DNA of 64,000 nt from Clostridia bacterium (GTDB lineage Bacteria; Bacillota; Clostridia; Christensenellales; Aristaeellaceae). Each line of letters opens with the position of its first letter. The first letter of the stretch is position 1. Of the stretch, positions 52,748 to 61,954 are shown one piece after another. Both the position numbers and the translations under genes were made by a program. Below the pieces are notes generated by a model. That model did not search any database. It had not been told where the DNA came from and saw only the letters and a list, made by a program, of their open reading frames with translations. The stretch is taken from assembly GCA_017470145.1 (NCBI GenBank), contig JAFUFB010000006.1, positions 42,120 through 106,119 of the forward strand, written 5' to 3'.

Positions 52748-54067
52748 ATGGCGTATTCCGTAGGCGCGATTTCCCTGGGCTGTAATAAAAACCGGGTGGA
52801 TACCGAAACCGCGCTGGGCCTGCTGCGAGACCGGGGCTTTCGCGTAGTTTCCGATCCGGCACAGGCGGATATTCTGATGGTAAACACCTGCGGCTTTATC
52901 GACCCCGCCAAGGAGGAATCCATCAACACCATATTAGAAATGGCGGAATATAAGCAGACGGGAAAATGTAAGCTGCTGGTGGTCACCGGCTGTCTCAGCC
53001 AAAGATACGAAAAGGATCTGATGCAGGAGCTGCCCGAGATTGATCTGCTGCTGGGGGTCAATCAATATGCCACCCTCCCGGATCAGATTGAGAAGGCCCT
53101 GGGCGGCCAACGGGTTCACGCCTGCCAGGATGATCTTTCCTATTTTGAGCAGGATCGCTTGCTGACCACGCCCTTCTATACCGCCTATACCCGTATCGGC
53201 GAGGGCTGCTCCAATCATTGCACTTTCTGCGCCATTCCCCTCATCCGCGGGCCCTATCGCAGCCGCGGCGAGGAGGAGATTCTGCGGGAGGTGTCTACCC
53301 TGGCCGCCCGGGGCGTTCGGGAGCATGTATTGGTGGCTCAGGATACCACTCGTTGGGGAACGGATCAGGGAGGGCATACTCAATTGCCCCGCCTGATGAA
53401 AAAGCTTGCTCAGATTCCGGGAGTGGATTGGCTGCGGGTGCTCTATTGCTATCCCGACGAAACCAACGAGGAGCTGCTGGATCTCTTGGCGGATACCCCC
53501 AACATCTGTCCATATCTGGATATCCCCATTCAGCATATCAATTCTGATATTCTGAAGCGCATGCATCGCCTGGGCTCCCGGGAGGATATCCTTCGCTGCG
53601 TGGAAGGGGCGAAGAAGCGGGGTCTTACCCTGCGGACCACCCTCATTACCGGCTTCCCCGGCGAAACGGAGGAACAATTCCAGGAGCTGCTGGATTTCGT
53701 CCAGGAAGCGGAGTTTGACCGCCTAGGGGCCTTTACCTATTCCCCAGAGGAAGGCACCGCCGCTGCCCGCATGCAGGATCAGATTCCGGAAGAGGTGAAG
53801 CAGGAGCGCCTGGATCGGCTCATGACCCTGCAGGCGGAGATTTCCCTGAAGAAGAATAAAACGCGCCTGGGCCAGGTGGAACAGATTCTGGTCACCGACG
53901 TCAACGAGGCGGAATCCCTGGCCTTGGGCCGCAGTCGGCTGGAGGCCCCGGAAACCGATGGTGAAATTGTATTCCATTATGGCGAAAAGAAGCCGGAAAT
54001 CGGCTCCTTCGTCCCCATCCGACTCACCCGAGCCGAGACCTATGATTTGATGGGAGAGATGCTATGA
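52748..54067 (+). CDS. rimO: Ribosomal protein S12 methylthiotransferase
   Basis: Radical-SAM enzyme of 439 residues that methylthiolates an Asp of ribosomal protein S12. N-terminal UPF0004 domain with Cys in ISLGCNKNRVDTE (RimO rather than MiaB signature), VNTCGFIDPA and VTGCLSQRY; radical-SAM cluster motif GCSNHCTFCAIP; C-terminal TRAM domain. Start after AAAGGAGG. Its stop overlaps the pgsA start by ATGA, a pair common in Clostridia. Confidence 0.95.
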   Translation: MAYSVGAISLGCNKNRVDTETALGLLRDRGFRVVSDPAQADILMVNTCGFIDPAKEESINTILEMAEYKQTGKCKLLVVTGCLSQRYEKDLMQELPEIDLLLGVNQYATLPDQIEKALGGQRVHACQDDLSYFEQDRLLTTPFYTAYTRIGEGCSNHCTFCAIPLIRGPYRSRGEEEILREVSTLAARGVREHVLVAQDTTRWGTDQGGHTQLPRLMKKLAQIPGVDWLRVLYCYPDETNEELLDLLADTPNICPYLDIPIQHINSDILKRMHRLGSREDILRCVEGAKKRGLTLRTTLITGFPGETEEQFQELLDFVQEAEFDRLGAFTYSPEEGTAAARMQDQIPEEVKQERLDRLMTLQAEISLKKNKTRLGQVEQILVTDVNEAESLALGRSRLEAPETDGEIVFHYGEKKPEIGSFVPIRLTRAETYDLMGEML

Positions 54068-54588
54068 ATTGGCCTAATCGATTGAGCATCCTCCGGGTGC
54101 TCTGCATTCCTGTCATCGTGCTGCTGCTGTATCTTTCCGCCCCCTGGTGCCGTTGGGCCGCCCTGTTGTTTTTTGCCCTGGCCTCCTTTACGGATTTTCT
54201 AGATGGTCATCTGGCTCGGAAAAATCATTGGGTTACCACCTTCGGCAAGTTTATTGATCCCGTGGCGGATAAGCTGCTGGTGCTTTCCACCCTCATTATG
54301 CTTTCCTATTTAAGGCTGGTGCCCGCCTGGATGGTGATCCTGATTCTCGCCCGGGAACTCAGTGTGGACGGCCTGCGTATGATCGCCGTCTCGAATGGCA
54401 AGGTCATTGCCGCTGGCCCCTTGGGAAAAATCAAGACCGCCAGCCAGATGATTCTGATTCTGGCTATCCTTCTGTTCCGTCAGCCCCTATTTTCTTCCAC
54501 CTGGGGAATGATCGCAGGGGTCTGGATCTGCGTCATTACCCTCTGGAGCGGGGTGGATTATTTTGTAAGAAACAGGGATGTATTTTAG
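54064..54588 (+). CDS. pgsA: CDP-diacylglycerol-glycerol-3-phosphate 3-phosphatidyltransferase
   Basis: Membrane enzyme of 174 residues for phosphatidylglycerol synthesis. The CDP-alcohol phosphotransferase motif DG-xx-AR-x8-G-xxx-D-xxx-D is complete (DGHLARKNHWVTTFGKFIDP, then VAD). Four to five hydrophobic segments. Coupled to rimO. Confidence 0.95.
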   Translation: MNWPNRLSILRVLCIPVIVLLLYLSAPWCRWAALLFFALASFTDFLDGHLARKNHWVTTFGKFIDPVADKLLVLSTLIMLSYLRLVPAWMVILILARELSVDGLRMIAVSNGKVIAAGPLGKIKTASQMILILAILLFRQPLFSSTWGMIAGVWICVITLWSGVDYFVRNRDVF

Positions 54589-54949
54589 TCTCAGCGAAGG
54601 GATGTTTTCCACCAAATTTTTTTTCCACAGCGTTGTGAATTCCATGGTTCTCGTGGAAAAAGCTTTTCGGAATCATGTCAAATTGTGTTTTTCTGTCACA
54701 TTTCCGAAATTTTTTCGAGATGAAAGCAGGAATTCACCCCTGAAGCAAGGAATTTATACAGGTAAGCTGTTGAAAAATAGGCGGATTATGCACAGGTTTG
54801 TTCTTCCCTGTAAACCTTGAAAATTCAGCCTTTTCTCCACTTTTCCACCGTTTTCACAGCTCCTACGACAATGACGAGTTATTATATTCATATATTATAA
54901 TGGTGTTCTGGCTCGGCCTGGACACCCAGTCGAAAGGAACGTTTCCCCC
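54589..54949. other. AT-rich gap with DnaA-box-like sites; possible part of oriC
   Basis: No gene in 361 bases, clearly more AT-rich than its flanks. One full DnaA-box match TTATGCACA (54786-54794) and several one-base variants: TTTTCCACA (54621-54629), TTTTCCACC (54605-54613 and 54841-54849), and CGTGGAAAA. A TATAAT (54896-54901) before dnaN gives a promoter. The first bases carry GCGAAGGGATGTTT, shared with the 150-bp repeat. Position upstream of dnaN-recF is where many bacteria have dnaA or an origin; dnaA itself is absent. Confidence 0.5.
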
Positions 54950-56065
54950 ATGAAGTTTACCATGAACAATCAGGACTTGTTGGAAGGTCTGACGACCGTA
55001 ACTCGCGCCCTTACCGCCCGGCCAGCAAAGCAGATTCTGGATGGTGTCCTCATCATTGCTGAGGACGAAAGAATTACCCTGACCTGCTCCGATGGTTCCC
55101 TTTCCATTGAATATACCAATTATGCCACCATTAAGGAGGAAGGCCAGGCTGTACTGCCAGGCCGGATCTTTACCGAGCTGATTCGCAAGATGCCCGGCGG
55201 CGAGGTGGAGGTCTCCGTGCAGAATGACCGTACCGCTTCCATTCGTTGTCAGAAAACCAAGAGTAACCTGGCCATTATGAGCGCGGCGGAATATCCCGAA
55301 ATTTCCGATCTGCGGAGCAGCATCAATATCAAGATTCCGCAGAAGAAGCTGAAGGAAATGATCTCCCATGTCAGCTTCGCTATTGCCACCGATGAAAATC
55401 GACAGATTTTGACCGGTACCCTTCTGGAGGTAAGCCGCAATGAGGCGCGCCTGGTGGCGCTGGATGGATTCCGTCTGGCCATGCAAAAGGTGTTCCAGCC
55501 CTTTGATCTGCCGGAGGATAAGGAAGTCATTAAGGCCATTATTCCTGGCAAGGTCATCAATGAATTGAGCCGCATCCTGCCGGATGACGAAGCTTTCTGT
55601 AATCTGGTGTTCGATCAGGGGCGCATGCAATGCACCTTTGGCAATATTCGCCTACGGTCCGTGCTGCTGGCGGGGGAATATATCGATTATCGGCGGATTC
55701 TTCCCACGGAGTTTAAGACACAAGCCAAGGCCAATCGGGCTGCGGTTTCTGACGCCATCGATCGGGCCAGCCTCATGGCTCGGGAGGCGAAGAATAATTT
55801 AATTAAGATGAGCTTTAAATCGGGCTCTCTGAGGATCTCTTCCAATGCCGAAATGGGCGATGTGGAGGAGGAGCTGGAGGCGGATCTCAACGGCAGCGAT
55901 ATCGACATCGCCTTTAATTCTCGATATATTATCGATGTTATCCGCAATGTCGAGGATGAGGAGCTGTACATGAATTTCAACTCCAACGTCAGTCCCTGCG
56001 TGGTCATGCCCCCCTCTGGGGAAGAATATGTTTACCTGATTCTTCCTGTCCGGGTTTTTCAGTAA
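54950..56065 (+). CDS. dnaN: DNA polymerase III beta subunit (sliding clamp)
   Basis: 371-residue ring-forming clamp with three similar domains. Start MKFTMNNQDLLEGL, middle VSFAIATDENRQILTG, and end FNSNVSPCVVMPP with YLILPVR are typical. Spaced normally from recF. AAAGGAACG before the ATG. Confidence 0.96.
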   Translation: MKFTMNNQDLLEGLTTVTRALTARPAKQILDGVLIIAEDERITLTCSDGSLSIEYTNYATIKEEGQAVLPGRIFTELIRKMPGGEVEVSVQNDRTASIRCQKTKSNLAIMSAAEYPEISDLRSSINIKIPQKKLKEMISHVSFAIATDENRQILTGTLLEVSRNEARLVALDGFRLAMQKVFQPFDLPEDKEVIKAIIPGKVINELSRILPDDEAFCNLVFDQGRMQCTFGNIRLRSVLLAGEYIDYRRILPTEFKTQAKANRAAVSDAIDRASLMAREAKNNLIKMSFKSGSLRISSNAEMGDVEEELEADLNGSDIDIAFNSRYIIDVIRNVEDEELYMNFNSNVSPCVVMPPSGEEYVYLILPVRVFQ

Positions 56066-56105
56066 TTTGCAGGCTGCGGAACCTTCCTTAAAAAGAATTT
56101 TTTCT

Positions 56106-56137
56106 CAGCGCGTCTGATGATCCAGTCGCGCTGTTTT
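56106..56137 (+). terminator. Possible terminator between dnaN and recF
   Basis: CAGCGCG / CGCGCTG with a 14-base loop followed by TTTT. Partial termination is likely because recF has no clear promoter. Confidence 0.5.
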
Positions 56138-56157
56138 CACATCATGAGGTGCTTTCC

Positions 56158-57327
56158 ATGACGATTGAACAGATCAAACTGGTTCATTTCCGGAATTATG
56201 ATCAAATGACGATCCTTCCCCACGAAGGGATTAACATTTTCTTTGGACAGAATGGGTCTGGCAAGACGAATCTGTTGGAAGCCATTCATTATTGTGCCTT
56301 GGGAAAAAGTCATCGCATAAATCAGGATACAGGCGCCGTAATGATGGGGGAAGCTGGCTGCTCCTGCCAAATGTCTGTTCGTAATCAGTATTCCAGAAAT
56401 GATATTGAGGTTCGTCTCCGTCCGGGAGAAGAGAATGTAAAATCCGTCTGGATTGATCAAAAGAAAGCAGCACGCCTATCCGAAATGATGGGTGTCCTTC
56501 GCTGCGTTATCTTTAGCCCCGAGGATTTAAGCTTAATCAAGGAAGGACCCTCCATTCGTCGGAAATTTCTGGATATGATGATCAGCCAGATCAGTCGAAA
56601 TTACTTTGTTTCTTTGCAGCAGTATCGGGCGGCTATGTCTCAACGCGCTGCCATTCTGAGACAAGCGAAGATAGATTATACGCGGCCCGATCCCATGATA
56701 GTGGATTTTGAAATGGCTATGGTGGGGCATGCGAAGGTGATTTATCAAGAGCGAGTGAAATATACGGAGATGCTCTCTACCATTGGTCATCAGCTGTATC
56801 AGCAGATCAGTGGAAAGGATACAGAAGATTTCATTATTCATTATCGGTCACAGTTACCTTCGGAGGAGAATGATCCCCTCTTTTTAAAGAAGCTGCTGGA
56901 AAAGCAAAGAGAGGATGACATGAGGCAGGGCTCCACCCAATCCGGCCCCCATCGGGATGATTTGATACTGACCTTGAATGGAAAACATATGAAGTCCTTC
57001 GCCTCCCAGGGACAGATTCGTACCGCGGCTTTGAGCCTAAAACTGGCCCAGATGAAAATCTTTACTCGCATCACAAATGAATATCCCATTCTTTTATTGG
57101 ATGACGTCATGAGCGAATTGGATTTAAATCGTCGAATGAATTTACTGGATATTGTTTCTGGTGTGCAAACCTTTATTACCTGTTCCGACGAAGGAGACCT
57201 GGCGGAATATCAAAATAATCGGACCTATCATGTGCATAATCCCGAAGGAATAGCACAGGTAGAGCTGATCAAAGAAGGCCCGGATATGCATAAGTTAAAA
57301 TTTTCAGAAGAGCCTGTCTTTGAATGA
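56158..57327 (+). CDS. recF: DNA replication/repair protein RecF
   Basis: SMC-like ATPase of 389 residues that helps load RecA at gaps. Walker A FGQNGSGKTN at 29-38, signature FASQGQIRTAALSLKLAQ, Walker B PILLLDDVMSELD. ATG after AGGTG. Base composition is visibly richer in A/T than the genes to the left. Confidence 0.95.
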   Translation: MTIEQIKLVHFRNYDQMTILPHEGINIFFGQNGSGKTNLLEAIHYCALGKSHRINQDTGAVMMGEAGCSCQMSVRNQYSRNDIEVRLRPGEENVKSVWIDQKKAARLSEMMGVLRCVIFSPEDLSLIKEGPSIRRKFLDMMISQISRNYFVSLQQYRAAMSQRAAILRQAKIDYTRPDPMIVDFEMAMVGHAKVIYQERVKYTEMLSTIGHQLYQQISGKDTEDFIIHYRSQLPSEENDPLFLKKLLEKQREDDMRQGSTQSGPHRDDLILTLNGKHMKSFASQGQIRTAALSLKLAQMKIFTRITNEYPILLLDDVMSELDLNRRMNLLDIVSGVQTFITCSDEGDLAEYQNNRTYHVHNPEGIAQVELIKEGPDMHKLKFSEEPVFE

Positions 57328-57414
57328 CTAAATAAATTCCTTCAATGAGATCCTCTGTCGATCAAAAATACATGGAATTATGCTGCAAGCAAAAACTCCT
57401 ACCTAAACCCAAAA

Positions 57415-57430
57415 TGTTTCACGTGAAACA
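57415..57430. promoter_or_regulatory. parS site 1
   Basis: Perfect 16-bp palindrome TGTTTCACGTGAAACA, the Bacillus-type ParB/Spo0J binding site, in the recF-addA gap. parS sites cluster near the origin. Confidence 0.93.
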
Positions 57431-57454
57431 TTTTCAAAAGAAAGGATCAATCTC

Positions 57455-60400
57455 ATGCCTGAATGGACCCTGGACCAGCAACGTGTCATTCAATCTAATG
57501 CTCGTGAAATCATTTGCAGTGCCGCGGCTGGCAGCGGAAAAACCGCTGTCATGGTGGAACGTATCGTTCGCTTTCTAAAAGAAGGAGTAGAACCTGATCA
57601 GTTTTTGATCATGACCTTTACGAATGCGGCTGCGTCTGAAATGAAGGAAAAGATTAGAAACCGTCTTTTCCAGGAGAGAAGCAATCCCTCAGTTTTGAAT
57701 GCATTAGATAAATTAGATTTGATGCAGATATCCACCATTCATGCCTTTTGTCAGCAATTGATTCGAAATCAATTTCAAATGGTAGAGATGGACCCTAATT
57801 TTCAGATTTGTGATTCATCTCAAAGACAGCGGCTTTTTCATGAAGCCTTTAAGGATGCTTGTGATCAATTATCTGAAAACAAGGAAGCTTCCTTTTCTTT
57901 ATTGAAACAAAGGTATGATCTTCGTCAAGCAGAAGACCTGCTTCATCGGATGGATACCTTCCTTCTGTCCCTACCCAATCCTGCGGAATGGATGAAAAAG
58001 CACATTGAAAATATTCCATCCACCTTTGACGAATCTCATCCCTGGTTTTCTACGGTCTATGACATGGCTCATGATGTTTTGGACCATCTTGAAATACTTC
58101 TGTCGCGTATGTATGAAATGTTTTCGAATGTTTGTGCAATCGAATCCTATAAAGATACCTGGAGAGAAGACGCGAAATTGTTTCACGTGAAACAATCGCA
58201 AATTGATCAGCGCCAGCCAGGCACTGTATCCGCGTCCTTCGCCAGATTGAAAACGCCTAAAGGATTGACGCCCCAGGAGAGCGATTGGAAGGATCGTTAT
58301 CAGAAAATCAGAAACCAATTCAAAAAGGAGTTTGGTGAACTGGACGATCTCCTCATGGTGGATCGAGAAAAAGCCATCTTGGAATGGAAAAATATTCGGG
58401 AATCCTTGGAAACCTTGCAACAACTATTCCTGAAAACTGAAGAGCTTTTCCAGCAGAAAAAGAAATCTAGAGCATTGGTGGATTTTCAAGACTTGGAGCA
58501 ATATGCCGTTCAAATTCTTTCCGATCCCTTAGGTCGGGAGGAGGCCCATGCCACCTGGAGATATATCTTCGTGGATGAATGTCAGGATATCTCCGCTGTT
58601 CAGAATCACATCATTGACCTGCTGCAGGAGAAAGAAAATCACCTCTTCATGGTGGGCGATGTAAAGCAGAGCATCTATCGCTTTCGTCTGGCGGACCCCA
58701 TCATCTTTATGGAGAGAATTCGAAAAATCGAAGCAGCCAATGATCCCCAGGCGGAGTGCATCTATCTGCAGTCCAACTTCCGTTCCCGTCCAGAGATTCT
58801 GGAAGCGACGAATATGGTTTTCCGCAGCATCATGAAGGAAAACGTGACGGAGATTCGCTATAGCCGCCGAGAAGAATTAGTCCCTGGTCGAAAAACTACT
58901 GGTACGGAACCGATTATTATTGAAAAAATTGATAAAGGAGAACAGGATCTTTCAGATCTGGAGGCCTTGGCGCTATATTTGAAGCAGGAGATTTCCGCCT
59001 TGCGTCAGACCCCCTATCCGGAAAAGGATCGGTATTATCAGTATCGAGATTGTGTGATCCTGATGCCCGCTGTTCAGACGGATGGCCCCCTGCTGGCGGA
59101 GCTCTTGACCAAGCTGGAGGTTCCCGTGTTCTTCGATGGCAGCGGAGATTATTATCAGCTGCGGGAGGTACAGATCATTCGGAATCTGCTGGACTGGATC
59201 GATTATCCCCTGCAGGATATTCCTCTCCTCTCCGTTCTCTCCGAACCACCCTTTGAGTTTACGGATGAGGAGTTGGCCCTGATTCGCCTGAAGCATATGG
59301 AGAAGGACTCCTCCTTCCATGAGGCCTTCCATGCCTGTTTGGAGGAGGAGTCCTCCATGGGAGAAAAATGCAGATTCGTCATGGAGAAACTGCATCGCTG
59401 GCAGAACATGGCGGAGACCATGAGCGTCAGTGAATTGATCTGGCGGCTATATGAGGAAACAGGGATTTATTTCATCGTTGCTGTGGATCCGGCGGGAGAT
59501 GTAAAGCAGGCAAACCTCCGAATGCTGGCCCAGCAGGCTGCCCAGGCAGCGAAAAAAGGTATCGTGACCCTGCGGCAGTTCATCAATTATATGAAGGAAC
59601 AGCAATCCTTTGGTGATCAGCAGGCCGCTACTCTCCTGGGCGAGCAGGATGACCTGGTGCGAATCATGACTATTCATAAGAGTAAGGGTCTGCAGTTTCC
59701 CGTGGTGTTCTGCGCGGGCATGGATAAAAGCGCGGTGCGGGCGGATCAGCGGGAGATTTGTTTTCATTCCCGCCTGGGTATGTGTGTGGATTATAAGGAT
59801 CCAGCTCATCGCATCTCTCGTCCCACATTGGCTACGGAGATTTTTTCCTGGAAAAAGAAGCGGGAGGAGATGGCGGAGAAGGTTCGGCTGCTGTATGTCG
59901 CCATGACCCGGGCCCAGGAAAAGCTGTATTTGCTGACCTGCCAAGATACCAATCCCCTCTGGTCTATGCCCGAAGGGGATGGCCGAATTCTGGGGGCCAA
60001 GTCCTACACGGATTGGTGGATGCCAGTTTTTTTACAGGCAGATTCGAAAATTTTATCCACAAGTTATTCACAAGGCACAAAGCCTTATGAAATAAGGGTT
60101 TCAGACGTAAATCAACAGCAAATTGTGGAAAAAGGATCAGATATCCACAATTTAACAGATTGGCTGAATTCCATCATTTCTGCACCGGTTGTGGATGAAT
60201 TGTGGAAAAAAGAGGAGGAGCAAGAGCCCTCTCCGACGTTGCAAAAGAGATCCGTCTCTTCCCTGATCAGAAATGCCCAGCGACAGCTGGAGGAAGAGGA
60301 GCAGGAGGAGACTGCGGAACAGAAGCGAATGCCGGATCAGCTGGCCCAGCGCCTGGCTCATACCGATTTACCGGAAACGCCGGATTTCATGAAGAAGCAA

Positions 60401-60931
60401 GGAAAAATGACTGCCGCCTGGCGAGGCACCCTGACCCATCGGCTGCTGTCCCTGATGAACCTGGATCAGCTGAAGCAGGGGGTGGATCCTGCAGAGGTGC
60501 TGCAACAACAGAAGGATTATATGATCTCTCATCATATGGTTTCGCCAGCGGAGCTAAAGGTGATTCGCGACCAGCAAATTCTGTCCTTCTGGCAATCCAC
60601 CATGGGGCAGCGGATTTTGCAGGCGGATGAAGTCCATAGGGAGTGGAATTTCAATCTCCTGATTCAACGCGATCAGGATATGATTCTCCAGGGGGTCATC
60701 GACTGCGCCTTCCGGGAAGGGGAAGAATGGGTGATTCTGGATTATAAGACGGATCGGAATAAATCGCCGGACCAGCTGCGGGAAGAGTATGCCCCCCAGC
60801 TCCAATGGTATGCCAAAGCCATTGAAGAGCTAACAGGCCAAAGGGTAAAGGAAATAGCCCTGTATGCCTTGGCGCTGGATGAGATCGTTCCCCTAAATTT
60901 GCCCAAAACGAGAAAATCCACGACCAAATAG
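57455..60931 (+). CDS. addA: AddAB helicase-nuclease subunit A
   Basis: 1158-residue double-strand-break repair enzyme. UvrD-type helicase: Walker A CSAAAGSGKTAVMVERI near residue 22-38, FVDECQDISAVQ, GDVKQSIYRFRLAD, IMTIHKSKGLQFPVVF, LLYVAMTRAQEKLYL. C-terminal RecB-type nuclease with GVIDCAFREGEEWVILDYKTD. A poorly conserved linker at about 860-960 coincides with DNA full of DnaA boxes. parS site 2 lies inside the gene, encoding KLFHVKQ. The usual partner addB is not upstream. Start after AAAGGA. Confidence 0.93.
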   Translation: MPEWTLDQQRVIQSNAREIICSAAAGSGKTAVMVERIVRFLKEGVEPDQFLIMTFTNAAASEMKEKIRNRLFQERSNPSVLNALDKLDLMQISTIHAFCQQLIRNQFQMVEMDPNFQICDSSQRQRLFHEAFKDACDQLSENKEASFSLLKQRYDLRQAEDLLHRMDTFLLSLPNPAEWMKKHIENIPSTFDESHPWFSTVYDMAHDVLDHLEILLSRMYEMFSNVCAIESYKDTWREDAKLFHVKQSQIDQRQPGTVSASFARLKTPKGLTPQESDWKDRYQKIRNQFKKEFGELDDLLMVDREKAILEWKNIRESLETLQQLFLKTEELFQQKKKSRALVDFQDLEQYAVQILSDPLGREEAHATWRYIFVDECQDISAVQNHIIDLLQEKENHLFMVGDVKQSIYRFRLADPIIFMERIRKIEAANDPQAECIYLQSNFRSRPEILEATNMVFRSIMKENVTEIRYSRREELVPGRKTTGTEPIIIEKIDKGEQDLSDLEALALYLKQEISALRQTPYPEKDRYYQYRDCVILMPAVQTDGPLLAELLTKLEVPVFFDGSGDYYQLREVQIIRNLLDWIDYPLQDIPLLSVLSEPPFEFTDEELALIRLKHMEKDSSFHEAFHACLEEESSMGEKCRFVMEKLHRWQNMAETMSVSELIWRLYEETGIYFIVAVDPAGDVKQANLRMLAQQAAQAAKKGIVTLRQFINYMKEQQSFGDQQAATLLGEQDDLVRIMTIHKSKGLQFPVVFCAGMDKSAVRADQREICFHSRLGMCVDYKDPAHRISRPTLATEIFSWKKKREEMAEKVRLLYVAMTRAQEKLYLLTCQDTNPLWSMPEGDGRILGAKSYTDWWMPVFLQADSKILSTSYSQGTKPYEIRVSDVNQQQIVEKGSDIHNLTDWLNSIISAPVVDELWKKEEEQEPSPTLQKRSVSSLIRNAQRQLEEEEQEETAEQKRMPDQLAQRLAHTDLPETPDFMKKQGKMTAAWRGTLTHRLLSLMNLDQLKQGVDPAEVLQQQKDYMISHHMVSPAELKVIRDQQILSFWQSTMGQRILQADEVHREWNFNLLIQRDQDMILQGVIDCAFREGEEWVILDYKTDRNKSPDQLREEYAPQLQWYAKAIEELTGQRVKEIALYALALDEIVPLNLPKTRKSTTK
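58179..58194. promoter_or_regulatory. parS site 2, inside addA
   Basis: Second perfect TGTTTCACGTGAAACA, 764 bases from the first, within the addA reading frame. Confidence 0.93.
60053..60208. promoter_or_regulatory. DnaA-box cluster inside addA
   Basis: Two consensus boxes one helical turn apart, TTATCCACA (60053-60061) and TTATTCACA (60064-60072), then TTGTGGAAA (60123-60131), ATATCCACA (60141-60149), TGTGGATGA (60190-60198) and TTGTGGAAA (60200-60208), one or two bases off. The stretch is AT-rich within a GC-rich gene end. Confidence 0.6.
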
Positions 60932-61072
60932 TTATCCACAGGCTGGAAGGATTGAAAAATAAGGCTTCTTCCAAATAAAAAACCCGAGAAGCTTGAAAAA
61001 TAAGGCTTCTCGGATTTCAACAACCTATGTGGAAAACATAATCCACATTGTGAATATCTTGTGGAAAATAGT
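60932..61072. other. DnaA boxes and 18-bp direct repeats after addA; also a hairpin
   Basis: TTATCCACA (60932-60940) right after the addA stop; TGTGGAAAA (61028-61036), TAATCCACA (61039-61047), TGTGAATAT (61049-61057) and TGTGGAAAA (61060-61068) are each one base off. Direct repeat TTGAAAAATAAGGCTTCT at 60952-60969 and 60993-61010. The second copy forms the right arm of CCGAGAAGC / GCTTCTCGG (60984-61013), possibly the addA terminator. Convergent with the MBL gene. Confidence 0.6.
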
Positions 61073-61954
61073 TTACAAATCTTTTTTCTCTTCCTCGTTT
61101 TCCGCCAGTTGAGAAAGGGGCAGGTCGGATTCCATGAAGGGATTATCGGAGGAAATGTTATCCACCGTATCCTTTCCTCCCTCCCCCCCTGCCTCGTCCA
61201 GGGGGAAGGAAATGTTTAAGAATCCTTCCTCGTCGAATTCAACCAGAATCTGATCTCCAATACCTGGCATGGCCAGCACCTCCGTTGTTCGGGAGCCTGC
61301 TGTCCGCGCATAATCCAGGATGATCTCCGTCCGGTGAAAATAATGCATGGGAATTAATAGCCGGGGCTTGACCTCCAGGATGAAGTAATTCGCGCCGGCC
61401 TCAAACATGGTCCCCTGCCGGGGATCCACCGGGAAAAAGGCCACGTCAATGTGCTCCTGGCTGAGAGGGCGAACGGCGGTGACGAATTCCCTTTCTGCCT
61501 CCTCAATCTCCTGTAGGGAGGATTCATCCCGCCAATGCCAGAAATTCAGGTCTCCCGCGTGAAAAAACTGGTGACCTTGAATGTTCAGCAGGAAGGAGAC
61601 TCCCAGGTCCGTAGAGTCAAAGGCCGTCACGGAGACATCCTGCTCCAGTTCTAACTGATCCCCTGGGGCCATGCGCTTCCCCCGGGTCCCTACCGGCATA
61701 TCCGAGGACACAATATAGGAAACATTGGCGTACTCTTTCCATGTGAAAACCACGGGATCCAGATGGTCAATATGCTCATGGGAGATAAAAACGTAAACCG
61801 CTCGGTATTTCTTCAACTGTTCCGGTAAAATCTGTTTATTGCCGCTTAATTCCTGATGTTCCCCTCGCCAGTAGTCAAATACAAAGAGAAGATCCTCGGC
61901 CTCCAGGGAGAAACCGCTGTGGAAAAAATGAGTAATCCTGACTTGTAGACCCAT
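61073..61954 (-). CDS. MBL-fold metallo-hydrolase (UlaG-like)
   Basis: Cytoplasmic metal-dependent hydrolase of 293 residues. The HxHxDH metal motif reads ISHEHIDHLD; later ligands are in FFHAGDLNFWHW (with Asp) and LIPMHYFHRTE. The last 40 residues are acidic and probably disordered. ATG ten bases after GGAGGTG. Substrate unknown; relatives range from UlaG lactonases to RNA-processing enzymes. Confidence 0.8.
   Translation of the reverse strand: MGLQVRITHFFHSGFSLEAEDLLFVFDYWRGEHQELSGNKQILPEQLKKYRAVYVFISHEHIDHLDPVVFTWKEYANVSYIVSSDMPVGTRGKRMAPGDQLELEQDVSVTAFDSTDLGVSFLLNIQGHQFFHAGDLNFWHWRDESSLQEIEEAEREFVTAVRPLSQEHIDVAFFPVDPRQGTMFEAGANYFILEVKPRLLIPMHYFHRTEIILDYARTAGSRTTEVLAMPGIGDQILVEFDEEGFLNISFPLDEAGGEGGKDTVDNISSDNPFMESDLPLSQLAENEEEKKDL

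Noticed and set aside
57345-57578. 77-codon frame across the recF-addA gap
   Set aside because: Its first part only translates the parS palindrome (FHVKH) and then overlaps addA in another frame; no ribosome site.
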